Origin: Chitinispirillaceae bacterium
GTDB lineage: Bacteria; Fibrobacterota; Chitinivibrionia; Chitinivibrionales; Chitinispirillaceae
Assembly (NCBI GenBank): GCA_016929595.1
Contig: JAFGIN010000049.1
Span: 1-64,000 of the forward strand
DNA length: 64,000 bases
Reading direction: 5' to 3'
Shown: positions 46,276 through 55,470 of the stretch, piece by piece
Layout: each line of letters opens with the position of its first letter
How positions within the stretch are numbered: the first letter of the stretch is position 1
Notes under the pieces: generated by a model
Told to the model about the DNA's origin: nothing
Database searches by the model: none
Seen by the model: only the letters and a program-made list of their open reading frames with translations
Made by a program: the position numbers and the translations under genes

Positions 46276-46584
46276 AACTCGTCTGAAACAGGGGGGCTAT
46301 TGTATTAGCGACAAGCATAGAGTGTGTTAACGGTCTCATTTACAACGCAAAGATTTTCATTTCGTAGTCGGTATCGGTATCGAAAAGCACAGTAATCGAG
46401 GATCGATCCCCATTCCGACGCCCACAGCGCTCCCCCGATAACTACTATGCCGGTAATTATGAGACCGTTAATTATTCATCGTAAAAAAAATCGGGAGAAG
46501 TTTTTTCTCCCGTTAAAAATGAGGAAAATGACGAAGTTACTGTTTCCTCCCGACAGACAAAGGAATTCAGGAAGAAACCACCTA
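46276..46584. other. Intergenic region with long inverted repeat and a terminator
   Basis: It lies between two convergent genes. TTAACGGTCTCAT (46327-46339) and ATGAGACCGTTAA (46459-46471) are perfect 13-bp inverted repeats around about 119 bp of sequence that is richer in GC than its surroundings and contains CGGTATCGGTATCG. This could be a small MITE-like element or a structured RNA. A hairpin terminator lies further right. Confidence 0.6.
46484..46512 (-). terminator. Rho-independent terminator of the small beta-barrel gene
   Basis: CGGGAGAA (46492-46499) and TTCTCCCG (46505-46512) form an 8-bp stem with a 5-nt loop. The minus strand continues ATTTTTTTTA. It lies about 75 bp past the stop of the outer-membrane protein gene. 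Confidence 0.8.
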
Positions 46585-47130
46585 TCAGAACAGTAAACCG
46601 ACCCGTGCAGAAAAGGACATAGGCATACCGTCATTACTGCCGATATCTCTGAAGATGAAATTTGCATTAGTCTCTACGTTGATCTCAAGCGGTGCACCAC
46701 GGAACATCAGAAGTCCAAATGTACCGGCGACATCAAAGCCGAAAACATCACGGTCGTCAGCAGATTTAGCGTATCCGACACCAGCACCCGCTCCAACAAA
46801 CGGAGAGATTGCTCGTGAAACAGGGTAGAGATTTGCACCTATCAAAGCAGAGGTGATAACCGATTCACTAAAATCAGTTGTAGCTTCGAGTACAGCTTTT
46901 GGAGAAAAATACTTATTCAGGCTCCATTGTCTGCCTCCGTAGAACTGTACTGCCCAGTCTTCTGCCTTGAGATTGTCAAGAGTGCCAGGACCAGCCCCCA
47001 GAAAGAAAGCATCAGGTGCCTGATATGCTCCGTCACCGTAACCGTTGGATTCATAGGACGTGGAATCCATTTGTGCAAATGTTGAAAAGGAAAGAGCGAT
47101 GGTAAGAAAAGCTGCAAAAAGAGAACGCAT
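46585..47130 (-). CDS. Small outer-membrane beta-barrel protein
   Basis: The 181-residue protein has a signal peptide (MRSLFAAFLTIALSFSTFAQ). Alternating hydrophobic strands then contain WAVQFYGGRQW, ISPFVGAGAGVGYA and a final SFSARVGLLF. The C-terminal Phe is the recognition signal for the BAM complex. The length fits an eight-stranded OmpA/OmpX-like barrel. It is probably a structural or adhesive surface protein. It is a single-gene unit with a terminator downstream. Confidence 0.8.
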   Translation of the reverse strand: MRSLFAAFLTIALSFSTFAQMDSTSYESNGYGDGAYQAPDAFFLGAGPGTLDNLKAEDWAVQFYGGRQWSLNKYFSPKAVLEATTDFSESVITSALIGANLYPVSRAISPFVGAGAGVGYAKSADDRDVFGFDVAGTFGLLMFRGAPLEINVETNANFIFRDIGSNDGMPMSFSARVGLLF

Positions 47131-47358
47131 AAAGCCTCCTTTTAATTGTGATGAAACCTGACAATGAGAGTCTCTCCGGAATACCTCTCGTGTAACTATT
47201 CAAAATAAGCGTGCAAATGCTATACCCGTTATCGTACACTTCCGGTATTTTATTCAATGTTGAAGTTGTGATGAATTATTTTAAGACAGTAGACTGAAAG
47301 CTGATTTGTGCATAAGTATCAGATATCCAGTATCAGATATCCACAGGGGTGTAAAACA

Positions 47359-48174
47359 ATGGCTGTAAATAAGGGAATCTTTATAGAGAAAAAAAACAGA
47401 CATGAAGCGATTGTCATGGCAACAGGTTATGATAGTGCAATAGCCGCAATGGAAGAGGAGGCTGGCGTCGATATCGTTCTTGTTGGTGACAGTGTGGGGA
47501 CAAACGTTCTGGGATATCAGATTGAGACTGAAGTTACGATGCAGGATATGATTCACCACAGTAAGGCAGTATCAAGAGGTCTTAAAAATACCTATCTGAT
47601 GGTTGATTTACCGTATGGTTCAACAGCGGATCCTTTCATCGCATTTGAGAATGCACAATTGCTTCAGGATGCAGGGGCAGATTGCGTCAAAATTGAGGGC
47701 TGGGGCGAGAATAAGCAGGTAATCGAATTTTTAACGGGTAAAGGAATCGATGTGTGCGGGCATATTGGATACAATCCGCAGAAACATGGGCCCAGGGCTA
47801 AAGTGTTTGGAAAAGATGCGCAGCAGGCCGGCGAATTGATAAAAAGCGCTCAGACCATTGAGGATGCCGGGGCAATGATGATTGTAATTGAGAAGGTGCC
47901 ATCTGAAGTTGCGGCATTGATTGCAAAGAAGTGCAGAATTCCAATTATTGGTATCGGAAGCGGTTTTGACTGTGATGGTCAGGTTCTGGTGATAAATGAC
48001 ATTCTGGGGTATGGAGTGAAAACATACAAACATGCCAGGAGATTTATGGATTTCAGGACTCTGGCATTGGGGGCGCTCGGTAATTACTGTGATGAAGTCC
48101 GAAGCCGGAAATTCCCCTCAGAGGAAAATTTGGTTCATATTGATCCATTGGAAATGCCGAAACTGACTTCCTGA
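47359..48174 (+). CDS. panB: 3-methyl-2-oxobutanoate hydroxymethyltransferase
   Basis: The 271-residue protein is of normal PanB length. VLVGDSVGTNVLGY and MVDLPYGS carry the two metal-binding Asp residues, VKIEGW the substrate region, GHIGYNPQ a conserved loop, and VIEKVPSEVA the catalytic Glu region. It transfers a hydroxymethyl group from methylene-tetrahydrofolate to 2-oxoisovalerate, the first step of pantothenate and CoA synthesis. ATG 47359 with a GGGGTG upstream is preferred over ATG 47308. No panC or panD lies beside it. Confidence 0.95.
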   Translation: MAVNKGIFIEKKNRHEAIVMATGYDSAIAAMEEEAGVDIVLVGDSVGTNVLGYQIETEVTMQDMIHHSKAVSRGLKNTYLMVDLPYGSTADPFIAFENAQLLQDAGADCVKIEGWGENKQVIEFLTGKGIDVCGHIGYNPQKHGPRAKVFGKDAQQAGELIKSAQTIEDAGAMMIVIEKVPSEVAALIAKKCRIPIIGIGSGFDCDGQVLVINDILGYGVKTYKHARRFMDFRTLALGALGNYCDEVRSRKFPSEENLVHIDPLEMPKLTS

Positions 48175-48315
48175 TCCAGGTGCCGGTCATGCAGATATAA
48201 TTAGTCAGTATAACGGGTACAAAATATAGCATAGCGTTCAGAAAATTACTATATTAGGTGAATGATACAAGACGCGTCAAGGTAGATGTTTACATGGTAA
48301 TGTATCTGAATAGTT

Positions 48316-48522
48316 TTATGCCAGCTTGCATGATGTCAAGTGTGTGCTTTTGTCGTGCTTTGTCAGATACCAGAAGTAAAGGGTGTCGTCTTCTTTGGTA
48401 AAACTGCTTTTCAGGTCTCCGCAGGGGACAATTCTACCGTGTTTTTTTCTGGCCTGTGATAAAAGTATCACTTTTGCTTTTCTGTACGTTCTGGCATTTG
48501 GCGATGAGCTGTTCCTTTTCAT
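48316..48522 (-). CDS. Small basic hypothetical protein
   Basis: The 68-residue protein is basic at the N-terminus (SPNARTYRKAKVILLSQARKKHG) and has a compact RIVPCGDLKSSF stretch followed by DDTLYFWYLT. It resembles a real small globular protein more than a chance frame. AGGAG lies about twelve bases before the ATG. The opposite strand also has open frames (48383-48607), but their composition is poor. I recognise no family. Confidence 0.5.
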   Translation of the reverse strand: MKRNSSSPNARTYRKAKVILLSQARKKHGRIVPCGDLKSSFTKEDDTLYFWYLTKHDKSTHLTSCKLA

Positions 48523-48643
48523 GGTGGATACGCTCCTGTTATTCAGGCAAAATTATAGAAATCATAAGGTTAACATCTTTTTTCATTCAGGTATTCAGGC
48601 TGCGTGATTCTCGTTGCAGTGTATCTGAAACCCGGGGTTTTTT

Positions 48644-50470
48644 ATGAATGTACCTTTTTATAAAGTTCGTGTGTTTCAAACGATTATTTTGTCACTTTTT
48701 TCATTGCTGATTATATCATCCTGTGAGTTATTCAAAAAGGAAAAAAACGAGGAAATCTGGAAGGTTATCAAACAGGATGTGGAGCTACCCCGGGAACAGA
48801 CACTATATATAGGCGGATTTCAATGGGGACCGCCTGCCAGTTTCAACCCTCTTGCTGTCACACCTGCATGGCCGGTGACCGGAAATGTCAATCTCATGTA
48901 TGAAGCGATGTTCGGGTTCAATCAGCTTGATGGAAAGCTGCATGGCATTCTGGGTGAATCTTATGAAAAACACGCAAATCAGATAATAGTTAATTTGAAT
49001 AAACAGGCACGCTGGAGTGATGGCGTGCCGTTGACTGCGACAGATGTTGTCTATACCTTTTTTTGCCATAAACGGTACACTACAAATTTCAGTCTTGTAT
49101 GGAACTACATTGACAGCGTTTATGCCGATGGAAAGCATACCGTTGTAATTGAATTCAATGATAAAGATTATAATCCATTGATTGTACAGGATGTTATAGC
49201 TGGTCTGCCAATCCTCCCGGAGAAAGTATTCAGTGCTCTCGAGAAAAATGCATTCGAGTCTGCCGGTGAGCGCTCTGTTGCTCCCGATAATAACGAGATT
49301 CTCGAAAAACTGCGTGAATTCAAAAATGATTCAGGAATTGTAATTTCGGGTCCTTACAGTCTCTATGCATATACCAATGAAAAAATCATCCTGAAAAGGC
49401 GTGATAGTTATTGGGGCAAGGTTCTTCATGATGGTCAGCTTCCATCGCCTTCCTATATCGTTCACAGCTCTTTTCCAACTAACGCTGATTACAATCAGGC
49501 ATTACAGGATGGAAGGCTGGATCTTTCATCAACATTTTTTCCGGAAATCTGGAAATCATTCGACAAGGGTATCAAGACATGGTACGCAGAGTCACCCTAT
49601 TATATTCCTGGTGCGATACCTTCTTTGTATATGGGGCTCTCAAAAGCACCTTTTGATGATGCAGCGTTCAGGCTTGCTGTTGCTCATGCGATCGATTATG
49701 ATAAGATTACGAAAGAGGCTGTGTATGGGTACTCCCCTCGCCTCCGTGCCGGTTTTATCCTCCCTTTCGGTCCGGAAAAGCAGTTTTTTTCAGAGAAAGA
49801 CATGAACCAGTTTGGAATTTTATATGATCCTGTTACAGCGAGAAAAATTCTTAAAAAGGCTGGTTACTCATGGGGCAGGGATTCAATGCTTATCGATCCG
49901 TCCGGGAATAAAATCCGGACTCTTTCAGTCCAGTGTCCTCAGGGGTGGAGTGACTGGGAAGCAACAATCCGGGTTATCGTTGAGGGTTTACGGTCTGTCG
50001 GCATTGATGTAAGAGAGCGGTTTGTTGATTATGGAACGTGGGACGATGAACTGAAACGTGGATTGTTTGATTTTTCGATGAAGACTCCCTATCCGGATCA
50101 GACCGCTTCACTGCCGTGGTCAAGGTTTGAGCAGGTGATGAACAGTAAGGATCTGGCTCCTGTGGGGGAAGTAGTATTCCGGAATGAAGGAAGGTACAAA
50201 AATCCTGTTGCTGATTCACTGCTGAAGCAGATTCCATCAGCCACTAATCCTGAGCAGCTCAATAAACTGTATCGTGATTTAAATCAACTCTTTGTAGCGG
50301 AGATGCCAGTTATTCCCCTGATGTATCGTCCATGGTTATTTTATCAGTTTAATACGAAATATTGGGATAATTATCCAATCGGGGAGAACGCGTATGCACC
50401 TCCGCAATGCCTCATGGTTGGAGCTGGTATCGAGGCGTTATGGGGGATTACTTCAACGCAGTCGAAATAA
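48644..50470 (+). CDS. Oligosaccharide/peptide-type solute-binding lipoprotein 1
   Basis: The 608-residue protein has a lipoprotein signal ending at IISSC (Cys27). It belongs to the family 5 solute-binding proteins of Opp/Dpp importers. TLYIGGFQWGPPASFNPL and ARWSDGVPLTATDVVYTF are typical, and SGPYSLYAYTNEKIILKRRDSYWG is the conserved core. The GFQWGPP start resembles the cellobiose- and xylo-oligosaccharide-binding members described in Thermotoga, so a sugar ligand is plausible. It lies 260 bp before a paralogous binding protein. Length is within the family range. Confidence 0.9.
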   Translation: MNVPFYKVRVFQTIILSLFSLLIISSCELFKKEKNEEIWKVIKQDVELPREQTLYIGGFQWGPPASFNPLAVTPAWPVTGNVNLMYEAMFGFNQLDGKLHGILGESYEKHANQIIVNLNKQARWSDGVPLTATDVVYTFFCHKRYTTNFSLVWNYIDSVYADGKHTVVIEFNDKDYNPLIVQDVIAGLPILPEKVFSALEKNAFESAGERSVAPDNNEILEKLREFKNDSGIVISGPYSLYAYTNEKIILKRRDSYWGKVLHDGQLPSPSYIVHSSFPTNADYNQALQDGRLDLSSTFFPEIWKSFDKGIKTWYAESPYYIPGAIPSLYMGLSKAPFDDAAFRLAVAHAIDYDKITKEAVYGYSPRLRAGFILPFGPEKQFFSEKDMNQFGILYDPVTARKILKKAGYSWGRDSMLIDPSGNKIRTLSVQCPQGWSDWEATIRVIVEGLRSVGIDVRERFVDYGTWDDELKRGLFDFSMKTPYPDQTASLPWSRFEQVMNSKDLAPVGEVVFRNEGRYKNPVADSLLKQIPSATNPEQLNKLYRDLNQLFVAEMPVIPLMYRPWLFYQFNTKYWDNYPIGENAYAPPQCLMVGAGIEALWGITSTQSK

Positions 50471-50730
50471 AAGATTGCTATTGGGTAGTTATAAATTATT
50501 TTAGGAGCGTTTAGCCGCATCAAAATCATCTATCTTTCAAATGCGTTCTATAAGACTAATATTTCTCTTTTGCTTTGTTTAGAAATTTTTTAGAACAATA
50601 GAGTGTCTGTTTGTGCTGATTCAAAAAGTCTATTTGCCAGAGATCAGAACTAATTCATATATTTAATCACTAAATCGAAACATTTGTTGGATTTGTGTTA
50701 AACATCTTCCAGGAAAAGGATAAAGGCGGT

Positions 50731-52569
50731 ATGAAGAAGGGAAAAAACGTAACGGTTTTTCTTATGGGCGTGCTTCTTAGCGGGTTGCTTGCATTACAAT
50801 CGTGTGGTGGAGGAAAGCCGAAAGAGCCAACAGATGAAAGCGGGTCCAGTTTTCCGAGAACTAAAACGCTTTACCTGGCTGGTTCGCAGTGGGGTGATCC
50901 CAATACGTTCAACCCTCTGGCAGAGAGCTGGCAGGCTGCATGGCCGGTGGGAGACCGGTTCAATCTCATGTACGAACCATTACTGGCATATAACTCTTTA
51001 GATGGAAAAATCGAACCTGTTCTTGGTACGCTTGTTTCAAAAGATAATGACAGTATCGTTGTAGATTTGAATCCGGAGGCAAAATGGAGTGATGGAACTC
51101 CGGTAACATCCGCAGATGTAAAATTTATTTTCGAGCTTGGGCGTAGATTCAAGAATGCTGCAACCGCTTTCACCGTTGAATTCATTACCGGAATAAATGT
51201 TGCAAAAGTTGATGTAAATGGTGTTTCAGTAGAACGTCTTTCCTTTATTGTTGATAAAAAAGGTCGCAACAATCCGCTTGTGATCCTCGATCATCTTCAG
51301 GCCGTAAGAATTGTTCCTGCTCATGTTTTCGAGAAGCTTTTGTCGGAAAACAATAATGATCTCAGTGCTGTTCAAAAGTTGAAAATTGATGATAATCCTG
51401 TAGTTTCCGGTCCATACAACCTTGAGACCTATTCCAATGAAAAAATTGTTGTCAAGCGTCGTGATGATTACTGGGGAGCTAAGGCAATTTATGGAGGAAA
51501 ACTTCCAGGACCTCAGTACATAATTCATCCGATTTTCAAGAGTAATGACCACTTCGCAATTGCTTTGCAAAAAGGTAACCTCGATGCTTCTCAGACATTT
51601 ATTCCCCGCATCTGGTTAAAAAAGAAAGATGGTGTTTCGACCTGGAAAGCAGACGCACCTTACTATGTTCCGGGATCGATCCCGATGTTGTTGATCAACA
51701 CTACAAAAGCGCCACTCAATGACAAAAATTTCAGAAGAGCCCTGGCTGCGGCGATTAACTACGCAAACATCAAGGAACTGGCTGTTTCAGGGTATTCACC
51801 CGACATTCAGCCGGGACTTATCATGCAGAGTGGCATTGAAGGAAAATATTTCAGTGCTGATGATGCAAAAACGTATGGTGTAACATATAATCTCGAAAAT
51901 GCAAAGAAAATGCTTGCTGATGCAGGGTACAGAAGTGTTTTTAAATCAGATGGTTCTCTTGATTATATGACCGACAAAGCCGGAAACAAACTACCGACTC
52001 TTTCGATCAAGTCGCCTGCAGGTTGGTCTGACTGGGAGGCTATGGTCAGCATTGCTGTAAAAGGAATGCGTGATGCCGGTATCGATGTTCGTGAAGGGTT
52101 TGTTGATGCGGGGCTTTACTGGCCGGCGCTGCCTTCCGGCGATTTTGATCTTATCATGCATAAACCAGCTGCAGCTGTTACTCCATCACTGCCCTGGAGC
52201 CGTTTTGAATCGATCATGTCATCAAGAAACTGGGTACCGGTTGGTGGTGACAACAAAATGAATGAAAACCAGGGCCGGTACAATCAGCCGGGAACAAAAG
52301 AATACAACAAAGCAGTTGATAGTCTGCTCAAAGTGATACCGATCTTATCTGATGATGCACAGCTTACCGAAGCGTATCGTCAGCTCAACAAGATTTTTAT
52401 GCAGGATCAGCCGGCACTTCCACTTTGTCATCTTGCAGAACAGTATTACGAGTTCAGCAATGCTAACTGGAAAAACTGGCCCGATGAAACAAATCCATAC
52501 GCCCCGCCTCTTCTTCCCTGGATTGGGGCAAGTACAAAAATCCTCTGGCAATTGCAGCCTGCGAAGTAA
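50731..52569 (+). CDS. Oligosaccharide/peptide-type solute-binding lipoprotein 2
   Basis: The 612-residue protein is a paralogue of the preceding one and has the same order of conserved blocks (TLYLAGSQWGDPNTFNPL, AKWSDGTPVTSADVKFIF, SGPYNLETYSNEKIVVKRRDDYWG). The lipobox is LALQSC (near Cys24). ATG 50731 is chosen because the lipoprotein signal starts there; the in-frame TTG at 50695 has no ribosome site. It directly precedes the permease gene (9 bp), so this copy is likely the main receptor of the importer. The two proteins may bind different oligomers. Confidence 0.92.
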   Translation: MKKGKNVTVFLMGVLLSGLLALQSCGGGKPKEPTDESGSSFPRTKTLYLAGSQWGDPNTFNPLAESWQAAWPVGDRFNLMYEPLLAYNSLDGKIEPVLGTLVSKDNDSIVVDLNPEAKWSDGTPVTSADVKFIFELGRRFKNAATAFTVEFITGINVAKVDVNGVSVERLSFIVDKKGRNNPLVILDHLQAVRIVPAHVFEKLLSENNNDLSAVQKLKIDDNPVVSGPYNLETYSNEKIVVKRRDDYWGAKAIYGGKLPGPQYIIHPIFKSNDHFAIALQKGNLDASQTFIPRIWLKKKDGVSTWKADAPYYVPGSIPMLLINTTKAPLNDKNFRRALAAAINYANIKELAVSGYSPDIQPGLIMQSGIEGKYFSADDAKTYGVTYNLENAKKMLADAGYRSVFKSDGSLDYMTDKAGNKLPTLSIKSPAGWSDWEAMVSIAVKGMRDAGIDVREGFVDAGLYWPALPSGDFDLIMHKPAAAVTPSLPWSRFESIMSSRNWVPVGGDNKMNENQGRYNQPGTKEYNKAVDSLLKVIPILSDDAQLTEAYRQLNKIFMQDQPALPLCHLAEQYYEFSNANWKNWPDETNPYAPPLLPWIGASTKILWQLQPAK

Positions 52570-52578
52570 GGGAGCTAC

Positions 52579-53652
52579 ATGCTGAAACAGTATCCAACGC
52601 TACGATATATTCTGCAAAGGGGAGGGTGGTACTTTCTCACCTTCCTTGTTGCGGTAACGATTAACTTTTTTCTTCCGCGTCTGGGCGCCAATAATCCTGT
52701 AGATATTATTATGGGAAAAAGTGCCAGTGGTCTCAGTGCTGAAAACGCAAGGATAAAAGAGGAATCATACCTGAAAGAGTTCGGCCTGGTCAAAGTTGAC
52801 AAAGGAGAAATAGTCAGAAATGCCGAAGGCAAACCGGTGAAAGCTTCCGGGCTTGAACAGTTCGCAAATTATATCAAGATGTGCTTCAAGGGAGATCTGG
52901 GAACATCATTCCAGAAGTATCCCAAAAAAGTTCTTGATGTTATTGCTGAGGCTGTCCCCTGGACTATTGCGCTGCAGCTTCCGACTATCCTGTTTGGATG
53001 GATTATCGGGAACGTACTTGGTGCGCTGGCGGCATATCGCCGGGGAGTTTTTGATCGTGTCTTTTTCCCTGTTGCGCTGCTTATCAGTTCTTTTCCTTTT
53101 TTTGTATTTGGAATGTTACTGGTGTATTACTTTGCAGTTGTACTGAACTGGTTTCCTGCAATGGGAGGGTATGCTCAGGAGATTATCCCCTCTTTTTCGT
53201 TTGAATTCTTACGGTCTGCTGCATACTACTATGTGCTTCCGTTCTTCTCGATTTTCCTGATCCTTGCTGGTGGTCAGGCAATCGGTATGCGTTCCATGGG
53301 TATTTATGAGCTTGGCACAGATTACATAAAGTATGCAAAATGGCTTGGTCTGAAAGAGAGTAAGATTATTGCATATCTATTCCGCAATGCGATGCTGCCT
53401 CAGTTAACTGGTCTGGCATTGTCGCTTGGAACCATGATCAGTGGAGCTCTTATTACCGAAATGATCTTCTCTTACCCGGGTCTTGGTATGGCTATTCTAA
53501 CTGCAATTCAAAACAATGATTACCCGATGATACAGGGGTGTACACTGTTGATAACAATCAGTGTGCTGATTGCAAACTTCACTGTGGATATCCTGATAGG
53601 TTTCCTTGATCCCCGAGTCAAAGCCGGCCTTCAGATCGGGAAGGGGAATTAG
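52579..53652 (+). CDS. ABC importer permease 1 (DppB/OppB type)
   Basis: The 357-residue inner-membrane protein has an N-terminal helix (YFLTFLVAVTINFFLPRL), a periplasmic domain and five further helices. The EAA-type coupling loop reads YIKYAKWLGLKESKIIAYLFRNAMLP, which docks on an ATPase. It pairs with the next gene product to form the translocation pore. GGGAG lies seven bases before the ATG. Confidence 0.93.
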   Translation: MLKQYPTLRYILQRGGWYFLTFLVAVTINFFLPRLGANNPVDIIMGKSASGLSAENARIKEESYLKEFGLVKVDKGEIVRNAEGKPVKASGLEQFANYIKMCFKGDLGTSFQKYPKKVLDVIAEAVPWTIALQLPTILFGWIIGNVLGALAAYRRGVFDRVFFPVALLISSFPFFVFGMLLVYYFAVVLNWFPAMGGYAQEIIPSFSFEFLRSAAYYYVLPFFSIFLILAGGQAIGMRSMGIYELGTDYIKYAKWLGLKESKIIAYLFRNAMLPQLTGLALSLGTMISGALITEMIFSYPGLGMAILTAIQNNDYPMIQGCTLLITISVLIANFTVDILIGFLDPRVKAGLQIGKGN

Positions 53653-53653
53653 G

Positions 53654-54487
53654 ATGAAGATATTAAAAAATTTACTGAAATCGCCAATGTTTGTTACTGG
53701 CTTAGTGCTATTTCTGGCAACAATAATTCTTGCGTTGATTGGTCCATACGTTCACACGATAACCATGGAGCGTGTGGGACCGCAGTATGCACCGCCTGCA
53801 GCTCAGTATCTCCTTGGTACTGATGACCTTGGCAGGGATTATGTGTCGTTGTTGATCAGAGGGCTGCGTTCATCATTGTATGTGGGCTTTCTTGCTGGTA
53901 TTATTGCAACGACTGTAGGAACACTTCTGGGGATTTATGGAGGATTCAAGGGTGGGTGGATCGATGATCTTATCAATATGATAACAAATCTGTTTATCGT
54001 GATTCCATCATTTGTCATTCTTATTCTCATAAGTTCAAGCTTAAAAGATGGGCGTTCACTCACTTTGATCGGTCTGATCATTGGTATGACAACCTGGACG
54101 TGGTCTGCCCGTGCTGTTCGTGCGCAGTCTGCGGCATTAAAAAGTAAAGACCATATATCTCTTGCAAAAATCAATGGGGACGGGACACTTGCTGTTATTG
54201 TCAAGCACATTCTTCCCTATCTTGCATCGTATGTGTTTATGGTGTTTATTCTTCAGGTTGCATCAGGGATTCTCTCTGAGGCGGCAATCTCGATGATTGG
54301 CCTGGGGCCTCTTGACACAGTTTCTCTGGGAACAATTCTTAATCAGGCGAAAAACAATGGTGCGCTTGGTGATGGTGTATGGTGGGCGTTTATCCCGTCA
54401 ACCGTTATCATTACCGTTATTGTATTTGCTCTGTATCTGATCAATACGTCTGCAGAAGGCGCATTCAATCCTCGCTTACGAAAGTAA
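53654..54487 (+). CDS. ABC importer permease 2 (DppC/OppC type)
   Basis: The 277-residue protein has six membrane helices. The conserved LLGTDDLGRDYVSLLIRGLRSSL segment typical of DppC lies near 53-75, and the EAA loop is in AQSAALKSKDHISLAKINGDG. Its ATG follows the previous stop after one base; the upstream ATG 53606 would overlap and lacks a ribosome site. It is the partner of the first permease. Confidence 0.93.
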   Translation: MKILKNLLKSPMFVTGLVLFLATIILALIGPYVHTITMERVGPQYAPPAAQYLLGTDDLGRDYVSLLIRGLRSSLYVGFLAGIIATTVGTLLGIYGGFKGGWIDDLINMITNLFIVIPSFVILILISSSLKDGRSLTLIGLIIGMTTWTWSARAVRAQSAALKSKDHISLAKINGDGTLAVIVKHILPYLASYVFMVFILQVASGILSEAAISMIGLGPLDTVSLGTILNQAKNNGALGDGVWWAFIPSTVIITVIVFALYLINTSAEGAFNPRLRK

Positions 54488-54498
54488 ATAGGAACAGT

Positions 54499-55470
54499 AT
54501 GTCAGTATTTGAAGTACAAAACTTAAGTCTCCACTATCTGACCCGTTTCGGTCAGAAGATCCATGCGGTAACTGATGTTTCCTTTACGATGGAAAAGGGG
54601 GAGATTCTTGGAATTGCCGGAGAGTCCGGTTGCGGAAAATCAACACTTGTCAATGGGTTGATGGGGCTTTTCATACCACCGTTATATCCTACCAGTGGTG
54701 ATGTGCGTGTTGGCGGTGAATCCCTGATGAACAGATCGCCGAAGGATATTCGTGAAAATGTGCTTTGTCGAAAGGTGTCGATGATACCCCAGGGCGCGTT
54801 CAATGCTTTGAACCCTACATGCAAGGTTAAAGATATTGCTGCGGATGTGATCGCAGCGCATATGAAGGAAGTTGATAAAAAACACATTTATTCAAGACTT
54901 CGTGAACGGTTTGATCTCTTTGGCATGAATACCGACAAAGTGCTTAACTCCCATCCGATTCAGTTGACTGCCGGTGAGCGTCAGCGGTCGGTTATTGGAA
55001 TTTCGACACTGCTCAATCCCCAGATGGTGATTGCGGATGAGCCGACATCGGCTCTTGATGTTACTACTCAGAAAGTGGTAATCAAGATGATATTTGATCT
55101 TCTGGAAAAAGGCATCTTTTCCACGATGATTTTTATCACTCATGAACTGCCGCTGCTTCGTCATGTAGCCGACAATATCGCAATCATGTATGCTGGTGAG
55201 TTTGTTGAGGTTGGCACAACGGAACAGATCGTTTTTGATCCACGGCATCCCTATACAAAAGCGCTGATGGGGGCGATGCTCAGTGCAGAGCCCGGGCAAA
55301 AGCAGAAGAAGCCCACAGCAATTGAAGGGGCTCCGCCGAACCTTGCAAATCCTATTGAAGGGTGTCGGTTTGCAGAACGGTGTCCGGTTGCTAAACCCGA
55401 GTGCCGGAAAAATAAACAGGATATACGAATGGTTGCCGGCAGACAGGTGAGGTGCGAATATGCAGAATAA
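54499..55470 (+). CDS. ABC importer ATPase 1 (DppD/OppD type)
   Basis: The 323-residue protein has Walker A GESGCGKST (41-49), Walker B VIADEPTSALD, and the C-terminal oligopeptide-type extension with four Cys (CRFAERCPVAKPEC, later VRCEYAE) that may hold an iron-sulfur cluster, as in other Opp/Dpp ATPases. The ABC signature is TAGERQR in place of LSGGxxQR. AGGA lies before ATG 54499; the longer upstream frame is discarded. It works as a heterodimer with the following ATPase. Confidence 0.92.
   Translation: MSVFEVQNLSLHYLTRFGQKIHAVTDVSFTMEKGEILGIAGESGCGKSTLVNGLMGLFIPPLYPTSGDVRVGGESLMNRSPKDIRENVLCRKVSMIPQGAFNALNPTCKVKDIAADVIAAHMKEVDKKHIYSRLRERFDLFGMNTDKVLNSHPIQLTAGERQRSVIGISTLLNPQMVIADEPTSALDVTTQKVVIKMIFDLLEKGIFSTMIFITHELPLLRHVADNIAIMYAGEFVEVGTTEQIVFDPRHPYTKALMGAMLSAEPGQKQKKPTAIEGAPPNLANPIEGCRFAERCPVAKPECRKNKQDIRMVAGRQVRCEYAE

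Noticed and set aside
48383-48607. Plus-strand 74-codon frame opposite the small basic gene
   Set aside because: Weaker amino acid composition and no ribosome site compared with the minus-strand frame.
54379-54498. Longer N-terminus for ATPase 1
   Set aside because: It would overlap the permease gene by more than 100 bp, and the extra residues do not resemble an ABC protein. ATG 54499 has a ribosome site.
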